From assembly GCF_025993755.1 (NCBI RefSeq), contig NZ_JAMQHN010000029.1, forward strand, positions 21,168-85,167: a stretch of DNA of 64,000 bases. Direction: 5' to 3'. Below the pieces are notes generated by a model. That model searched no databases. It saw nothing but the letters and a program-made list of their open reading frames with translations, and was not told where the DNA came from. This DNA comes from Thermomonas sp. GTDB taxonomy: Bacteria > Pseudomonadota > Gammaproteobacteria > Xanthomonadales > Xanthomonadaceae. Shown here piece by piece: positions 1-9,230 of this stretch. Numbering within the stretch: the stretch's first letter is position 1; every line of letters begins with the position of its first letter. The position numbers were made by a program, and so were the translations under genes.

Positions 1-1925
1 TGGCTGCCGAAGTTGGAATGCGACAGCAGGGCCACCTTGGGGTCGATCCCGAACAACCTGAGCCGCAGCGCGGCCTGCATCGTGGCCTCGGCGATCTTCT
101 CCGCCGACGGTTCCAGGTGCACGTGGGTATCGACGAAGAACCAGGCGCCGGCGTCGTTGAGCACGCCGGTCATGGCGGCGGTCCCCTGCGCGCCGGGCTC
201 GAACTCGAAGATGCTGTGCAGGTAGCCCAGCTTCTTGTGGTAGCGGCCGACCAGCCCGCAGATCAGGGCGTCGGCCTCGCCGCGCTCCACCATCATCGCC
301 GCGATCAGGGTCGGGCGCGAACGCATCAGGTTCTTGGCCGCATCCGGCGTCACGCCGCTGCGTTCGTTCAGCGCGTGGTACTGGCGCCAATAGGCGTCGA
401 AACGCGGATCGTCGCCGATGTCGGTCAGCTCGAAATCCACCCCGGCGCGCATGCGCAGCCCCAGCTTCTCGATGCGGCTTTCGATCACCTCCGGGCGACC
501 GATCAGGATCGGGAACGCGAGTTTCTCGTCGATCACGGTCTGCACCGCGCGCAGCACCACGTACTCTTCGCCTTCGGCGTAGACCACGCGCTTGCGGTCG
601 GCACGGGCGCGGTCGTAGACCGGCTTCATCATCAGGCTGGTGCGGTAGATGAACTGGCCCAGCTTCTCGGTGTAGGCGTCGAGGTCGGCCAGCGGGCGTT
701 CGGCGATGCCGGAATCCATCGCCGCCTTGGCCACCGCCGGCGCCAGACTGGTCAGAAGGCGCGGGTCGAACGGCCGCGGGATCAGGTATTCGCGGCCGAA
801 GCGCGGCACCTCGCCGCCGTAGGCGCTGCCGAGGTCGGAGGCCTCGCGCCGCGCCAATTCGGCGATCGCGCGCACGCAGGCCAGCTTCATGTCCTCGTTG
901 ATTTCCCGGGCGCCGACGTCCAGCGCACCGCGGAAGATGTAGGGGAAGCAGACCGCGTTGTTGACCTGGTTGGGGAAATCCGAGCGGCCGGTGGCGATGA
1001 TCGCGTCCGGGCGCACCGCCAGCGCGTCGGACGGCAGGATCTCGGGGTAGGGATTGGCCAGCGCGAGGATGATCGGGTTCTCCGCCATCGTCGCCACCAT
1101 CGCGGGCGTCAGGATGCCGCCGGCGGACAGGCCGAGGAACACGTCGGCACCGGCCACGATCTCCGCCAGCGTGCGCTTGTCGGTGTCGCGCGCGTAGCGG
1201 GCCTTGTCGGGGTCGAGGTTTTCGCGGCCGGCGTGGATCACGCCCTGGCGGTCATAGGCGATGATGTTCCCGGGCTTCAGGCCCAGCGCCACCAGCATGT
1301 CGAGGCAGGCGATCCCGGCCGCGCCGGCGCCGGTGGTCGCGAGCTTGACCTCCTCGATCTTCTTGCCCGCCACGTGCAGGGCGTTGAGCACGGCGGCGCC
1401 GACGATGATCGCGGTACCGTGTTGATCGTCGTGGAACACCGGGATGTTCATCCGCTCGCGCAGCTTGCGCTCGACGATGAAGCACTCCGGCGCCTTGATG
1501 TCCTCCAGGTTGATGCCGCCGAAGGTCGGCTCCAGCGCGGCGATGATCTCCACCAGCTTGTCGGGATCGCGCTCGTTGACCTCGATGTCGAACACGTCGA
1601 TGCCGGCGAACTTCTGGAACAGGATGCCCTTGCCCTCCATCACCGGCTTGCCTGCCAGCGGCCCGATGTCGCCCAGCCCCAGCACCGCGGTGCCGTTGCT
1701 GATCACCGCCACCAGATTGCCGCGCGCGGTGTATTCGCTGACCTTGCGCGGGTCGGCGGCAATTTCCTCGCAGGCGAAGGCCACGCCCGGCGAATAGGCC
1801 AGCGCCAGGTCGCGCTGGGTCACCATCGGTTTGGTGACCGCGATCTTGATCTTTCCCTTCGGTTCCTGGCTGTGGTAATCGAGCGCCGCCTGCTTGAGAT
1901 CCTCACTCGCACGGCTGTCTGACAT
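1..1925 (-). CDS. maeB: NADP-dependent malic enzyme with C-terminal phosphotransacetylase-like domain (3' end outside window)
   Basis: Oxidatively decarboxylates malate to pyruvate, making NADPH in the cytosol. The protein starts [18 protein letters not shown] and continues with the malic-enzyme N-terminal region (ALAYSPGVA, then FHDDQHGTA for metal and substrate binding). A Rossmann NADP domain follows ([16 protein letters not shown]), then a long C-terminal part ([19 protein letters not shown], later [19 protein letters not shown]) typical of the phosphotransacetylase-like domain of large bacterial malic enzymes. About 641 codons are visible and the stop lies beyond position 1; the family is usually about 760 residues. 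The ATG at 1925 begins the conserved N-terminus. No close partner gene lies upstream. The family assignment is very secure. Confidence 0.95.
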   Translation of the reverse strand, partial: MSDSRASEDLKQAALDYHSQEPKGKIKIAVTKPMVTQRDLALAYSPGVAFACEEIAADPRKVSEYTARGNLVAVISNGTAVLGLGDIGPLAGKPVMEGKGILFQKFAGIDVFDIEVNERDPDKLVEIIAALEPTFGGINLEDIKAPECFIVERKLRERMNIPVFHDDQHGTAIIVGAAVLNALHVAGKKIEEVKLATTGAGAAGIACLDMLVALGLKPGNIIAYDRQGVIHAGRENLDPDKARYARDTDKRTLAEIVAGADVFLGLSAGGILTPAMVATMAENPIILALANPYPEILPSDALAVRPDAIIATGRSDFPNQVNNAVCFPYIFRGALDVGAREINEDMKLACVRAIAELARREASDLGSAYGGEVPRFGREYLIPRPFDPRLLTSLAPAVAKAAMDSGIAERPLADLDAYTEKLGQFIYRTSLMMKPVYDRARADRKRVVYAEGEEYVVLRAVQTVIDEKLAFPILIGRPEVIESRIEKLGLRMRAGVDFELTDIGDDPRFDAYWRQYHALNERSGVTPDAAKNLMRSRPTLIAAMMVERGEADALICGLVGRYHKKLGYLHSIFEFEPGAQGTAAMTGVLNDAGAWFFVDTHVHLEPSAEKIAEATMQAALRLRLFGIDPKVALLSHSNFGS

Positions 1926-2030
1926 GGGGTTCTGTCCGATTCCTGTTCCGGGCCGATGATGATAGCGACTTGGCCATGCAGGGGCTGAAGCCCGAGCAAC
2001 CGACGGCAAAGTCGCTTCGGCTGGCTTTGC

Positions 2031-3287
2031 TCAGATGTCCGTCACCGAATCCGCCGCAACGACCTGGTCCAGACGGATTCGGTTCGCGAACAGAGAAAAC
2101 GCCAGCGCGCCGGCCAGCCCGTTGGCGCGCGCCACCCACTCAGGCAGCCAGCGCGGCTCGATCAGCCCGCCTTCGCCGAACAGCGGCTCGAAGCGCCGCA
2201 CGTCGGCCAGAGTCATCTTCCCGGCGAACAGCAGCCTGCACAGGCGCAGGCGTCCGTTCTTCAGCGCCCAGCGGAAAAACGTGTGTATCCCGATCAGGCC
2301 GCGCAGGTAGACCGTGTCCTTGGTGAAGGCGTGGCCGCCGGTGGTGGGCACGCCGCGGTAGACGCGCTGGGCCGAGGTGAAGCTCTCCACCGGATCCTGT
2401 CCGGCATCGATGAAATAGCGGAACACCGCCATGAAATCCGCGCCGTCCTGCGCCATCGCCACCGCCTCGATGCGCAGGCTGACCCGCTTCATCCGTTCGA
2501 TGTCGATGCTGCCCGTGATCTGCTCGGCGAACACCGCCAGTCCTTCCTGGGTTGCGGTGGTGCGCGGCGAGGACAGCGCCAGGCTTGGCAGCACGGTTTG
2601 CTGCTGGCCGTTGAGCGCGGTCAGCGAATGCACGAACGCTTCGTGCTGCAACAACTGCTGCATGTCGTAATCGGAGAAGGCGGCGCCCGAGCGCACCCGG
2701 ATGCGGGTGGCCCCGGCGGCCGCCTTGGCGATCAGGTCCGGGTCCAGTTCGACCGTGATCACGCGGCCGTCGAAGAAATCGTCCAGCCTGGCCTGCAGCT
2801 GCAGCACCAGCGCCGTGGCGGAGATCTCAACCTGCTCGGCAGGCGCCAGCAGTTCGCGGTCCATCTCGTCGGCCACGGTGATGAAGTGGTTGGCGGCTTC
2901 GCGCGTGGTCGCGCCGCCCGGCAGGGCCCGCTCCGGGCCTCCGAACAGGGCTTGCGACAGTTCCGCGACTCGCGGCGTGCCGAGGTTCTCGAGCAACTGC
3001 GCCGCAAGATCCCAGTCGCGCGCGGATTCGATCAGATACTGGCCAATGGGATGGTCGGGGTCGGCTTCCGCGGCGATCGCTTCGAACTCGCGGCGGACCT
3101 CGCCGAAATCGTGCTTCGGATAGGCGTAGTTCGGCAGCCTGGCCTTGCCGCGCGAATAATCGGCAAGGAAACGGTCGCGCTCGCTGGCCGGCCAGCTGGC
3201 GTAGCTGAGCAGGCGGATGCCCTTGGCCGCGCGCGCCATGCGGACATCGAGCGCGGCGTGGCGGGCGATTGCGTCAGTGCCGTCCAT
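2031..3287 (-). CDS. DUF1704 'QEGLA motif' protein, putative zinc carboxypeptidase (MATCAP-like)
   Basis: A 418-residue protein of the family often annotated as flavohemoglobin expression-modulating QEGLA motif protein. The naming motif QEGLA is at about residues 247-251. At 215-220 there is HEAFVH, an HExxxH signature of the kind found in the related eukaryotic tyrosine carboxypeptidases (MATCAP); a metallopeptidase role is inferred from that family. I chose the ATG at 3287 because the open frame further upstream only crosses the end of rsgA in another frame. It overlaps the rsgA 3' end by 14 bp, so the two are probably co-transcribed. Its physiological substrate in bacteria is not known to me. 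Confidence 0.82.
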   Translation of the reverse strand: MDGTDAIARHAALDVRMARAAKGIRLLSYASWPASERDRFLADYSRGKARLPNYAYPKHDFGEVRREFEAIAAEADPDHPIGQYLIESARDWDLAAQLLENLGTPRVAELSQALFGGPERALPGGATTREAANHFITVADEMDRELLAPAEQVEISATALVLQLQARLDDFFDGRVITVELDPDLIAKAAAGATRIRVRSGAAFSDYDMQQLLQHEAFVHSLTALNGQQQTVLPSLALSSPRTTATQEGLAVFAEQITGSIDIERMKRVSLRIEAVAMAQDGADFMAVFRYFIDAGQDPVESFTSAQRVYRGVPTTGGHAFTKDTVYLRGLIGIHTFFRWALKNGRLRLCRLLFAGKMTLADVRRFEPLFGEGGLIEPRWLPEWVARANGLAGALAFSLFANRIRLDQVVAADSVTDI

Positions 3288-4374
3288 GTTTTTCGTCCAA
3301 TCGCTTGTGCAACGACTTGCCCTGAATCCGCGACTCGGCCTTCTGCAACAGCCGCGCCGCCTGCCGATCGGCGGCGCCGGCAACCTCGTCGCACAGTTTC
3401 AGGAAATTGGCGAGCCTTGCCGCTTCCAGTTCGCCGCTTTCGATGGCCGCACGCACGGCACAACCGGGTTCCTTCACGTGCCTGCAGTCGCGGAAACGGC
3501 ATTGCTCCGCCATCGACTCGATGTCGGCAAAACTTTCCGCCACGTCTTCCTCGCCGGTCGGCTTGAGCTCGCGCATGCCGGGGGTATCGATCAGGCAGGC
3601 GCCCGAGGGCAGGGCCAGCAAGGCGCGATGGGTCGTGGTGTGGCGACCGCGGGCATCGGACGCCCGCACCGCGCCGGTCTTCATTTTCCGGATCCCGAGC
3701 AGGGTATTGGTCAAGGTCGATTTGCCGGCACCGGAACTGCCCACCAGCACCACGCTCTGGCCGGGGCCCAGCCACGGCGCCAGGACCGATACGCTGCCCG
3801 GATCCTTGGCGTTGACCGCCAGCACCTGCGCCGGCAGCGCCGACAACGCTTGCAGCGCGCTGTCGGGATCGGCCAGACCCTTGTCCGCCTTGGTCAGCAC
3901 GACGACGGGCCGCACGCCGCTGCCGGCGACCAGCAGCAGGTAGCGCTCGATCCGGCGCGGATTGAAATCCCCGTCCAGCCCGCACAGCACCAGCACGGTA
4001 TCGATGTTGGCGGCGATCACCTGCTGGCGGTAATGCTCCCCCGCGGCGGCGCGCTTGATCGCGGAAAACCGCGGCAGCAGCGCCACGATCCGCAGTCCGC
4101 CGGGAGGTTGCCCGTCGACCAGCACCCAGTCCCCGACCGCCGGCCGCGCCTCCGGGGCGATCCCGCCGGCGCGATAGCTGCCGGCCCGCTGCCACTCCGG
4201 CAGCGATTCCGCCGGCCAGATCGCCTGCGCGTCCTCGGCCACCCGGTAGCCGCTGCGGTGCTGCTCCACGATCCGCGCCGGCCGCGCCTGCGGGTACTGC
4301 GCCTGCAGCGCCGCCCATGCGGCTTCCAGCGCCGGCGGCGGCGCCCGCCAGCCGATGGCGGTCAGGGCGGTCAC
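3274..4374 (-). CDS. rsgA: Small ribosomal subunit biogenesis GTPase RsgA
   Basis: Late-stage 30S assembly GTPase. The protein (366 residues) shows the circularly permuted G motifs of the family: G4 TKAD at 161-164 comes before G1 GSSGAGKST at 212-220 and G3 DTPG at 263-266. An OB-fold region precedes the GTPase domain. A C-terminal zinc knuckle follows (C292, C297, H299, C305 in QCRFRDCRHVKEPGC). Length is normal. The stop overlaps the downstream QEGLA-motif gene. A separate transcription unit (the aminotransferase) diverges 124 bp upstream. Confidence 0.96.
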   Translation of the reverse strand: MTALTAIGWRAPPPALEAAWAALQAQYPQARPARIVEQHRSGYRVAEDAQAIWPAESLPEWQRAGSYRAGGIAPEARPAVGDWVLVDGQPPGGLRIVALLPRFSAIKRAAAGEHYRQQVIAANIDTVLVLCGLDGDFNPRRIERYLLLVAGSGVRPVVVLTKADKGLADPDSALQALSALPAQVLAVNAKDPGSVSVLAPWLGPGQSVVLVGSSGAGKSTLTNTLLGIRKMKTGAVRASDARGRHTTTHRALLALPSGACLIDTPGMRELKPTGEEDVAESFADIESMAEQCRFRDCRHVKEPGCAVRAAIESGELEAARLANFLKLCDEVAGAADRQAARLLQKAESRIQGKSLHKRLDEKHGRH

Positions 4375-4498
4375 GGGCGGGAAAAGGGCGTCATGACGGG
4401 ATTCTAGGCCATCCGGGGGCGCGGAACCGCGTCTGCACGCGCGCTCGACCGGATTCGGCTAGTCTAGGCGGTCTTGTTTCCCGTACTCGTTCGCCCCG

Positions 4499-5758
4499 AT
4501 GGCCGCCTTCAACCCCCGCAACAAGATCGCCACCCGCACCCGCCTGTCCGAAGTCCGTTACGAAATCCGCGGGGAGCTGGCGCGCCGCGCGCGCGAACTG
4601 GAGGCCCAGGGCCGCAAACTCATCAAGCTCAACATCGGCAACCCTGGCGCGTTCGGGTTCCGTGCGCCGGAACACCTGCAGGATGCCATCGCCGGCCGCA
4701 TCGCCCGCACCGATCCCTACACCCACCAGCAGGGCCTGCCGGAAGCACGCGAAGCGATCGCCGAATTCCACCGCCAGCGCGGCACCCCCAACGCCTCGCC
4801 GGAGCGGGTGTTCGTGGGCAACGGCGTGTCCGAGTTGATCGACATCTCGCTGCGCGCCCTGCTGAACCCGGGCGAGGAAGTGCTGGTGCCCTCGCCCGAC
4901 TACCCGCTGTGGAGCGCGGCCACCATCCTCAACGACGGCCGCCCGGTCTACTACAAGTGCGACCGCGACAACGGCTTCCTGCCCGACCCGGAGCAGATCG
5001 AATCGCTGGTGTCCTCGCGCACCCGCGCGATTGTCTTGATCAACCCCAACAATCCCACCGGCGCGAACTATCCGCGCGCGCTGCTGGAGCGCATCGTCGA
5101 GATCGCCCGCCGCTACCGCCTGCTGTTGCTGGTCGATGAAATCTACGACGGCATCCTGTACGACGACGCGGTGTTCCAGCCGGTCGCCCCGCTGGCCGGC
5201 GACCTGCCATGCATGAGTTTCGGTGGGCTATCCAAGGTGCACCGCGCCTGCGGCTGGCGGGTGGGCTGGGCGGTGCTGTCCGGTGACCCGCTGGCCTGCG
5301 GCGATTTCCACCACGCGCTCGACCTGCTCGGCGCGCTGCGCCTGTGCGCCAACGTGCCGGGGCAATTTGCGATCGAGCAGGCGCTGCACGGCACCGACAC
5401 CATCACCCCGCTGTGCCGGCCGGGCGGCCGCCTGTACGAGACCCGGCGCGCATTGATCGACAGCTGCACCGCCAGCGAGCACCTGTCGCTGGTGGCGCCG
5501 CAGGGCGCGCTGTACGGCTTCCCGCGCATCATCGGGCCGTCCGCGCAGGGCTTCGACGATCACGAATTCGCTTTGGAAATGCTGGAACACGAGGACGTGC
5601 TGATCGTGCCGGGCACCAGCTTCAACGTGCCCTACCGCGAACACTTCCGGGTGACGCTGCTGCCCGAAGCGCCGGTGCTGCGGGAAGTGTTCACCCGCAT
5701 CGACCGTGTGCTGGCCCGCCGCGCCCAACGCGCAGGCGAACGCAGCGCAGTGGCCTGA
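4499..5758 (+). CDS. alaA: PLP-dependent class I/II aminotransferase, AlaA-like (glutamate-pyruvate transaminase)
   Basis: Cytosolic transaminase, 419 residues. The fold-type I signature is clear: LNIGNPGAFGF near the N-terminus, INPNNPTGANYP for cofactor and substrate contact, LVDEIYDGILYDD for the cofactor-ring aspartate and tyrosine, and SFGGLSKVHRACGWRVGW with the Schiff-base lysine at about K246. This motif set and the overall length best fit AlaA, which interconverts alanine and 2-oxoglutarate with pyruvate and glutamate; other aspartate-aminotransferase-like specificities cannot be excluded from sequence alone. The gene stands alone, divergent from rsgA. Confidence 0.88.
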   Translation: MAAFNPRNKIATRTRLSEVRYEIRGELARRARELEAQGRKLIKLNIGNPGAFGFRAPEHLQDAIAGRIARTDPYTHQQGLPEAREAIAEFHRQRGTPNASPERVFVGNGVSELIDISLRALLNPGEEVLVPSPDYPLWSAATILNDGRPVYYKCDRDNGFLPDPEQIESLVSSRTRAIVLINPNNPTGANYPRALLERIVEIARRYRLLLLVDEIYDGILYDDAVFQPVAPLAGDLPCMSFGGLSKVHRACGWRVGWAVLSGDPLACGDFHHALDLLGALRLCANVPGQFAIEQALHGTDTITPLCRPGGRLYETRRALIDSCTASEHLSLVAPQGALYGFPRIIGPSAQGFDDHEFALEMLEHEDVLIVPGTSFNVPYREHFRVTLLPEAPVLREVFTRIDRVLARRAQRAGERSAVA

Positions 5759-5840
5759 GCAGGTTCGATTCAACGCCGCCCATACCGCACGGCGTAAAAT
5801 TTACGTCACGTCTCCACGCATCCTCCCAACGGAACCCCTC

Positions 5841-6764
5841 ATGTCCCTTGATCCGGCCCTGCGCGCGCGCATCGAAACCGTGCTGTCCGCCAACCCCGTC
5901 GTCTTGTTCCTGAAAGGCACGCCGAACGCGCCGCAATGCGGGTTCTCCGCGCGCGCGGTGGCCGCGCTGGACGCCGCCGGCGCGACCTATGCCCACGTCA
6001 ACGTGCTCGCCGACCCGGAGATTCGCGAAGGCATCAAGGTGTTCGGCGAATGGCCGACGATCCCGCAGCTCTATGTCCACGGCGAACTGGTCGGCGGCGC
6101 CGACATCATTTCGCAGATGGCCGGCAGCGGCGAGTTGCACGCCGCGCTGGGCCTGCCGCCGCCCGACCGCACGCCGCCGCAGATCACCATCACCCCGGCC
6201 GCCGCGCAGATGCTGAGGAAAGCCATCGACGACGCCGGCCCCGGCTACGCGCTTCAAATCGACATCGATCGCGGTTTCAACGCCCAGCTGCAGCTGGCCG
6301 AGCGCGACGATTCCGCCATCGCCGCCGAGTCCGAAGGCATCCGCGCCCAGTTCGATCTGGTCAGCGCCCAGCGCGCCCGCGGCATGAAGATCGACTGGGC
6401 CGACGACGCCCGCGGCAAGGGGCTGGTGATCGACAACCCCAACGCCCCGCCCAAGGTCGGCACGCTGACCCCGGCGCAGGCGCGCGAACGGGTTGCCGCC
6501 GGCAGCCTGACCCTGGTCGACGTGCGTCCGGCGCAGGAACGCGCGCTGGCGCAGGTTCCGGTGGCCTGCCGCACTTTCGACGACGGCGTCGAGGAAATCG
6601 AGGCACTGCCGAAAGACCAACCGCTGGCTTTCCTCTGCCAGGCCGGCGCCCGCAGCGCGCAGGCCGCCGAACACTTCCGCGCGCTGGGCTTCACCCGGGT
6701 TTTCAATGTCGCCGGGGGCATCGCGGCCTGGTCCGATCTGGATCCGTCCGTCCCGCGCTACTGA
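5841..6764 (+). CDS. grxD: Monothiol glutaredoxin (CGFS) with A-type-like and rhodanese domains
   Basis: A 307-residue three-part protein. Residues 1 to about 105 are a Grx4-type monothiol glutaredoxin with CGFS at 33-36 and the WPTIPQLYV glutathione-binding segment; such proteins carry and deliver [2Fe-2S] clusters with BolA partners. Residues about 115-210 resemble the HesB/IscA A-type fold (ITPAAAQMLRKAI, KGLVIDNPNAP) but lack the three cysteines that hold the cluster. The C-terminal about 100 residues form a rhodanese domain with a catalytic cysteine at C266 (FLCQAGARS). The ATG at 5841 starts the glutaredoxin domain; upstream in-frame codons are part of the intergenic region. Whether the rhodanese feeds sulfur to the cluster is not known. 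Confidence 0.92.
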   Translation: MSLDPALRARIETVLSANPVVLFLKGTPNAPQCGFSARAVAALDAAGATYAHVNVLADPEIREGIKVFGEWPTIPQLYVHGELVGGADIISQMAGSGELHAALGLPPPDRTPPQITITPAAAQMLRKAIDDAGPGYALQIDIDRGFNAQLQLAERDDSAIAAESEGIRAQFDLVSAQRARGMKIDWADDARGKGLVIDNPNAPPKVGTLTPAQARERVAAGSLTLVDVRPAQERALAQVPVACRTFDDGVEEIEALPKDQPLAFLCQAGARSAQAAEHFRALGFTRVFNVAGGIAAWSDLDPSVPRY

Positions 6765-6773
6765 TCCGCGCGA

Positions 6774-7307
6774 TCAGAACCCGCCGCCTGCGTTCAGCCA
6801 CGCCTGCTCCTCGGGCGTGCTCTCGCGCCCGAGCGCGCGGTTGCGGTGCGGAAAGCGGCCGAACCGGGCGATGACGTCGCGGTGGACGATCGCGTAATCG
6901 AGATACACGCCGGCCCCCAGGGATTTGAACAGCGCGACCGAGCGGTCCTGATCCACCAGCGATTCGGAATGCTCGAACGGCAGATAGAAAAACAGCCGCA
7001 GTTCCGGATCGCTCTGGACATCGAGGCCGCGGACAATCGCGGCGGACGCGTGCAATCGCGCCAGCGGATCGGTGGCGAATGCGTGTGCGCTGCCGCGAAA
7101 GATGTTGCGCGGAATCTGATCGAGCAACAGCAGCAGCGCCAGCGCGCCTTCGGCATCGTGCATCCAGCCGTCCAGTTCGCGCTGCGCGGCCAGATGGTGG
7201 AGTTCGCCGAAACGCGTGCGGCAGGCCTCGTCGAACGCGACCCCGCCGTTGAACCATTTGCCGGGACCGGCATCGCGCCAGAAGCCCACCATGTCGGCTG
7301 GCGTCAT
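6774..7307 (-). CDS. DUF924 family protein
   Basis: A protein of about 177 residues of the uncharacterised DUF924 (TPR-like, all-helical) family. Diagnostic segments are LLLLDQIPRNIFRGSAHAFATD in the first half and FFYLPFEHSESL in the second, followed by VHRDVIARFGRFPHRN. I prefer the ATG at 7307 (MTPADMVGFWRDAGPGKWF); an ATG at 7334 would add nine residues of unconserved look. It converges on the glutaredoxin gene with only 9 bp between the stops. Function is unknown; the family is common in proteobacteria and usually single-copy. Confidence 0.85.
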   Translation of the reverse strand: MTPADMVGFWRDAGPGKWFNGGVAFDEACRTRFGELHHLAAQRELDGWMHDAEGALALLLLLDQIPRNIFRGSAHAFATDPLARLHASAAIVRGLDVQSDPELRLFFYLPFEHSESLVDQDRSVALFKSLGAGVYLDYAIVHRDVIARFGRFPHRNRALGRESTPEEQAWLNAGGGF

Positions 7308-7540
7308 TTCCCTCGCTCCTGCAGGTTCAGGCATTGCTTGCCATCGGCTTCAAGGACCCACTCGCCCGGGAACGCCGCATCCTAACCCGCCCACCTCGTC
7401 GGCTCATCATGCTGCACCGCACCATCCGCACACACTCCACGCCCAAACTGCGACGAACTTCACCCCTCGTTCAAGAAGCCGATGCAAACGCCTGTCAAAT
7501 GGAGTACGTTCGGCACAGTATGGGCCCTGAGGGGGTGGTC

Positions 7541-8482
7541 ATGCGTATCGGAATCATCATGGACTCGGCGGTCGATCTGCCGAACGAGTTCATCGAGAAG
7601 GAAAACATCACCGTCATGCCGGTGACGATCCAGATCGGCAATGCGGTCCTTGCCGACGTGCGCAACGAGGAGGCGACCATGGGCTTCCTCACCGGCGAAA
7701 CCGGCGAACGCGCGTTCGAGGCCGTCAGCACACCCTACGGCGTGCAGGATGTGCACGACCTGTTCCTGAACAAGCTGGTGTTCGATTACGACTACGTGTT
7801 CTGCATCACCACCGCGGCCAGCCGCAGCGGCATCTACGACAACGCCGTGCAGGCCAGCTATTCGATCCTGAACGACTACAAGCCGATCCGCGCCCAGGCC
7901 GGCAACAACACCCCGTTCTCCCTGCGCGTGATCGACAGCCAGAACGTGTTCCCCGGCCCCGGCGTGGTGGCGATCGAGGCGGCCCGCCTGCGCGACGCCG
8001 GCGAGGCACCGCCGAAGATCCGCAGCAGCCTCGAGGCGCTGGTCAAGAACGTGCATGCCTACATGGTGCCGCGCGACCTCTACTACCTGCGCAACCGCAC
8101 CCGCATCCGCGGCGACCGCAGCGTGAGCCTGTTCAGCGCCTTCATGGGGACCACGCTCGACATCAAGCCGATCCTGCACGCCAACCGCGGCGAGACCGGT
8201 CCTGTAGGCAAGGTGAAGGGCTTCGACCACGCGGCCGAGAAGATGTTCGGCTTCGTCGGCAAGCGCGTTCGCGACGGCCTGCTGACCCCGGCCGTGGTGC
8301 TGTCCTACGGCGGCGATCTGGCCGAAATGCGCGCGATGCCCGGCTACACCCGCCTGCGCGAGATTTGCGGCGAGCACGACGTCACCGTCTACGAAACCTT
8401 CATGGGATTGCCGGGCATCGTGAACGTCGGCAAGGGTGCGCTGGCGGTCGGCTTCGCGGCGGAACCCAAGAAATTCGAGTGA
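7541..8482 (+). CDS. DegV family protein (fatty-acid-binding fold)
   Basis: A 313-residue member of the DegV family, whose proteins bind a fatty acid between two alpha/beta domains and act in the FakB branch of fatty acid kinase systems in Firmicutes. The start IGIIMDSAVDLPNEFIE and the segments VFCITTAASRSGIYDNA and VVLSYGGDLAEM match the family. The ATG at 7541 follows a G-rich stretch (TGAGGGGGTGG) that can act as a ribosome-binding site; upstream in-frame codons run through unconserved DNA. No FakA partner is visible nearby, so a role as a fatty-acid kinase subunit is not supported here. Confidence 0.85.
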   Translation: MRIGIIMDSAVDLPNEFIEKENITVMPVTIQIGNAVLADVRNEEATMGFLTGETGERAFEAVSTPYGVQDVHDLFLNKLVFDYDYVFCITTAASRSGIYDNAVQASYSILNDYKPIRAQAGNNTPFSLRVIDSQNVFPGPGVVAIEAARLRDAGEAPPKIRSSLEALVKNVHAYMVPRDLYYLRNRTRIRGDRSVSLFSAFMGTTLDIKPILHANRGETGPVGKVKGFDHAAEKMFGFVGKRVRDGLLTPAVVLSYGGDLAEMRAMPGYTRLREICGEHDVTVYETFMGLPGIVNVGKGALAVGFAAEPKKFE

Positions 8483-8510
8483 TCCGGTCAGCCGTCGCCG
8501 CGCATCCGGC

Positions 8511-9185
8511 GTGACCCCCACCCTGCTGGCATGGAGCGGCGGCAAGGACGCCGCGTGGACCTTGCACGTACTGCGCCAGTGCGGCGAGCACAAGGTCGTC
8601 GGCCTGCTGACCACGCTGACCGAAGGTTACGACCGGGTGTCGATGCAAGGCATCCGCCGCGAGGTGCTGCACGCGCAGGCGCGCGCCACCGGGCTGCCCC
8701 TGCTCGAAGTCTGGATCCCGGCGCAGTGCGACAACGCCACCTACGAGGCCTCGATGGCCGAGGCGCTGCAGCAGGCGGCATCGCGCTGGCCGGGGCTGCG
8801 CACGGTCGCGTTCGGCGACCTGCTTCTGGAAGATCTGCGCGCGTGGCGGGTCGAGAAACTCGCCTCCATCGGCTGGGACGCGTTCACCCCGCTGTTCGGG
8901 CAGGACACCGACGCGCTGGCGCGCACGATGCAGGCCGGTGGCCTTCGGGCCCGCCTGTGCTGCGTCGACACCACCCAGCTCGATGCCCGCTTCGCCGGGC
9001 GCGATTTCGATGCCGGACTGCTGGATGAATTGCCCGACGGAATCGACCCCTGCGGCGAAAACGGCGAATTCCACACCTGCGTCCACGCCGGGCCGATGTT
9101 CGCCGCACCGCTGGCATTGCGACGTGGCGAGACCGTGCTGCGCGACGCGCGCTTTGCCTATACCGATTTCACGCTGCGCTCGTGA
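8511..9185 (+). CDS. PP-loop ATP-binding protein, diphthine-ammonia ligase-like (DUF71)
   Basis: A 224-residue N-type ATP pyrophosphatase. The PP-loop LAWSGGKDAAWTL sits within the first 20 residues, and GENGEFHTCVHAGPMF near the C-terminus is the conserved signature of the MJ0570/Dph6-related family. In bacteria this family is not involved in diphthamide synthesis and its substrate is unknown. I selected a GTG start at 8511, which places the PP-loop at the normal distance from the N-terminus and lies 28 bp after the degV stop. Co-transcription with degV is likely. Confidence 0.82.
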   Translation: MTPTLLAWSGGKDAAWTLHVLRQCGEHKVVGLLTTLTEGYDRVSMQGIRREVLHAQARATGLPLLEVWIPAQCDNATYEASMAEALQQAASRWPGLRTVAFGDLLLEDLRAWRVEKLASIGWDAFTPLFGQDTDALARTMQAGGLRARLCCVDTTQLDARFAGRDFDAGLLDELPDGIDPCGENGEFHTCVHAGPMFAAPLALRRGETVLRDARFAYTDFTLRS

Positions 9186-9206
9186 TGGAAACCGGAAACG
9201 GCATCG

Positions 9207-9219
9207 CCCCCCCCCCCCC
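9207..9219. repeat. 13-base C homopolymer between convergent genes
   Basis: An uninterrupted run of 13 C residues lies in the 45-bp gap between the PP-loop ATPase stop and the fghA stop. Both genes converge on it, so it does not alter a reading frame or a promoter. It may be a slippage-prone tract or a place where sequencing length is uncertain. Confidence 0.8.
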
Positions 9220-9230
9220 GAAACTCCGGC

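Noticed and set aside
18-1922. A 634-codon open frame on the plus strand
   Set aside because: It is the antisense of maeB. Its product is His/Arg/Gln-rich with no family match, typical of GC-rich shadow frames.
8511-9185. Diphthamide synthesis enzyme
   Set aside because: Bacteria lack diphthamide; the family name reflects a eukaryotic homologue, so only the ATP-binding PP-loop role is kept.
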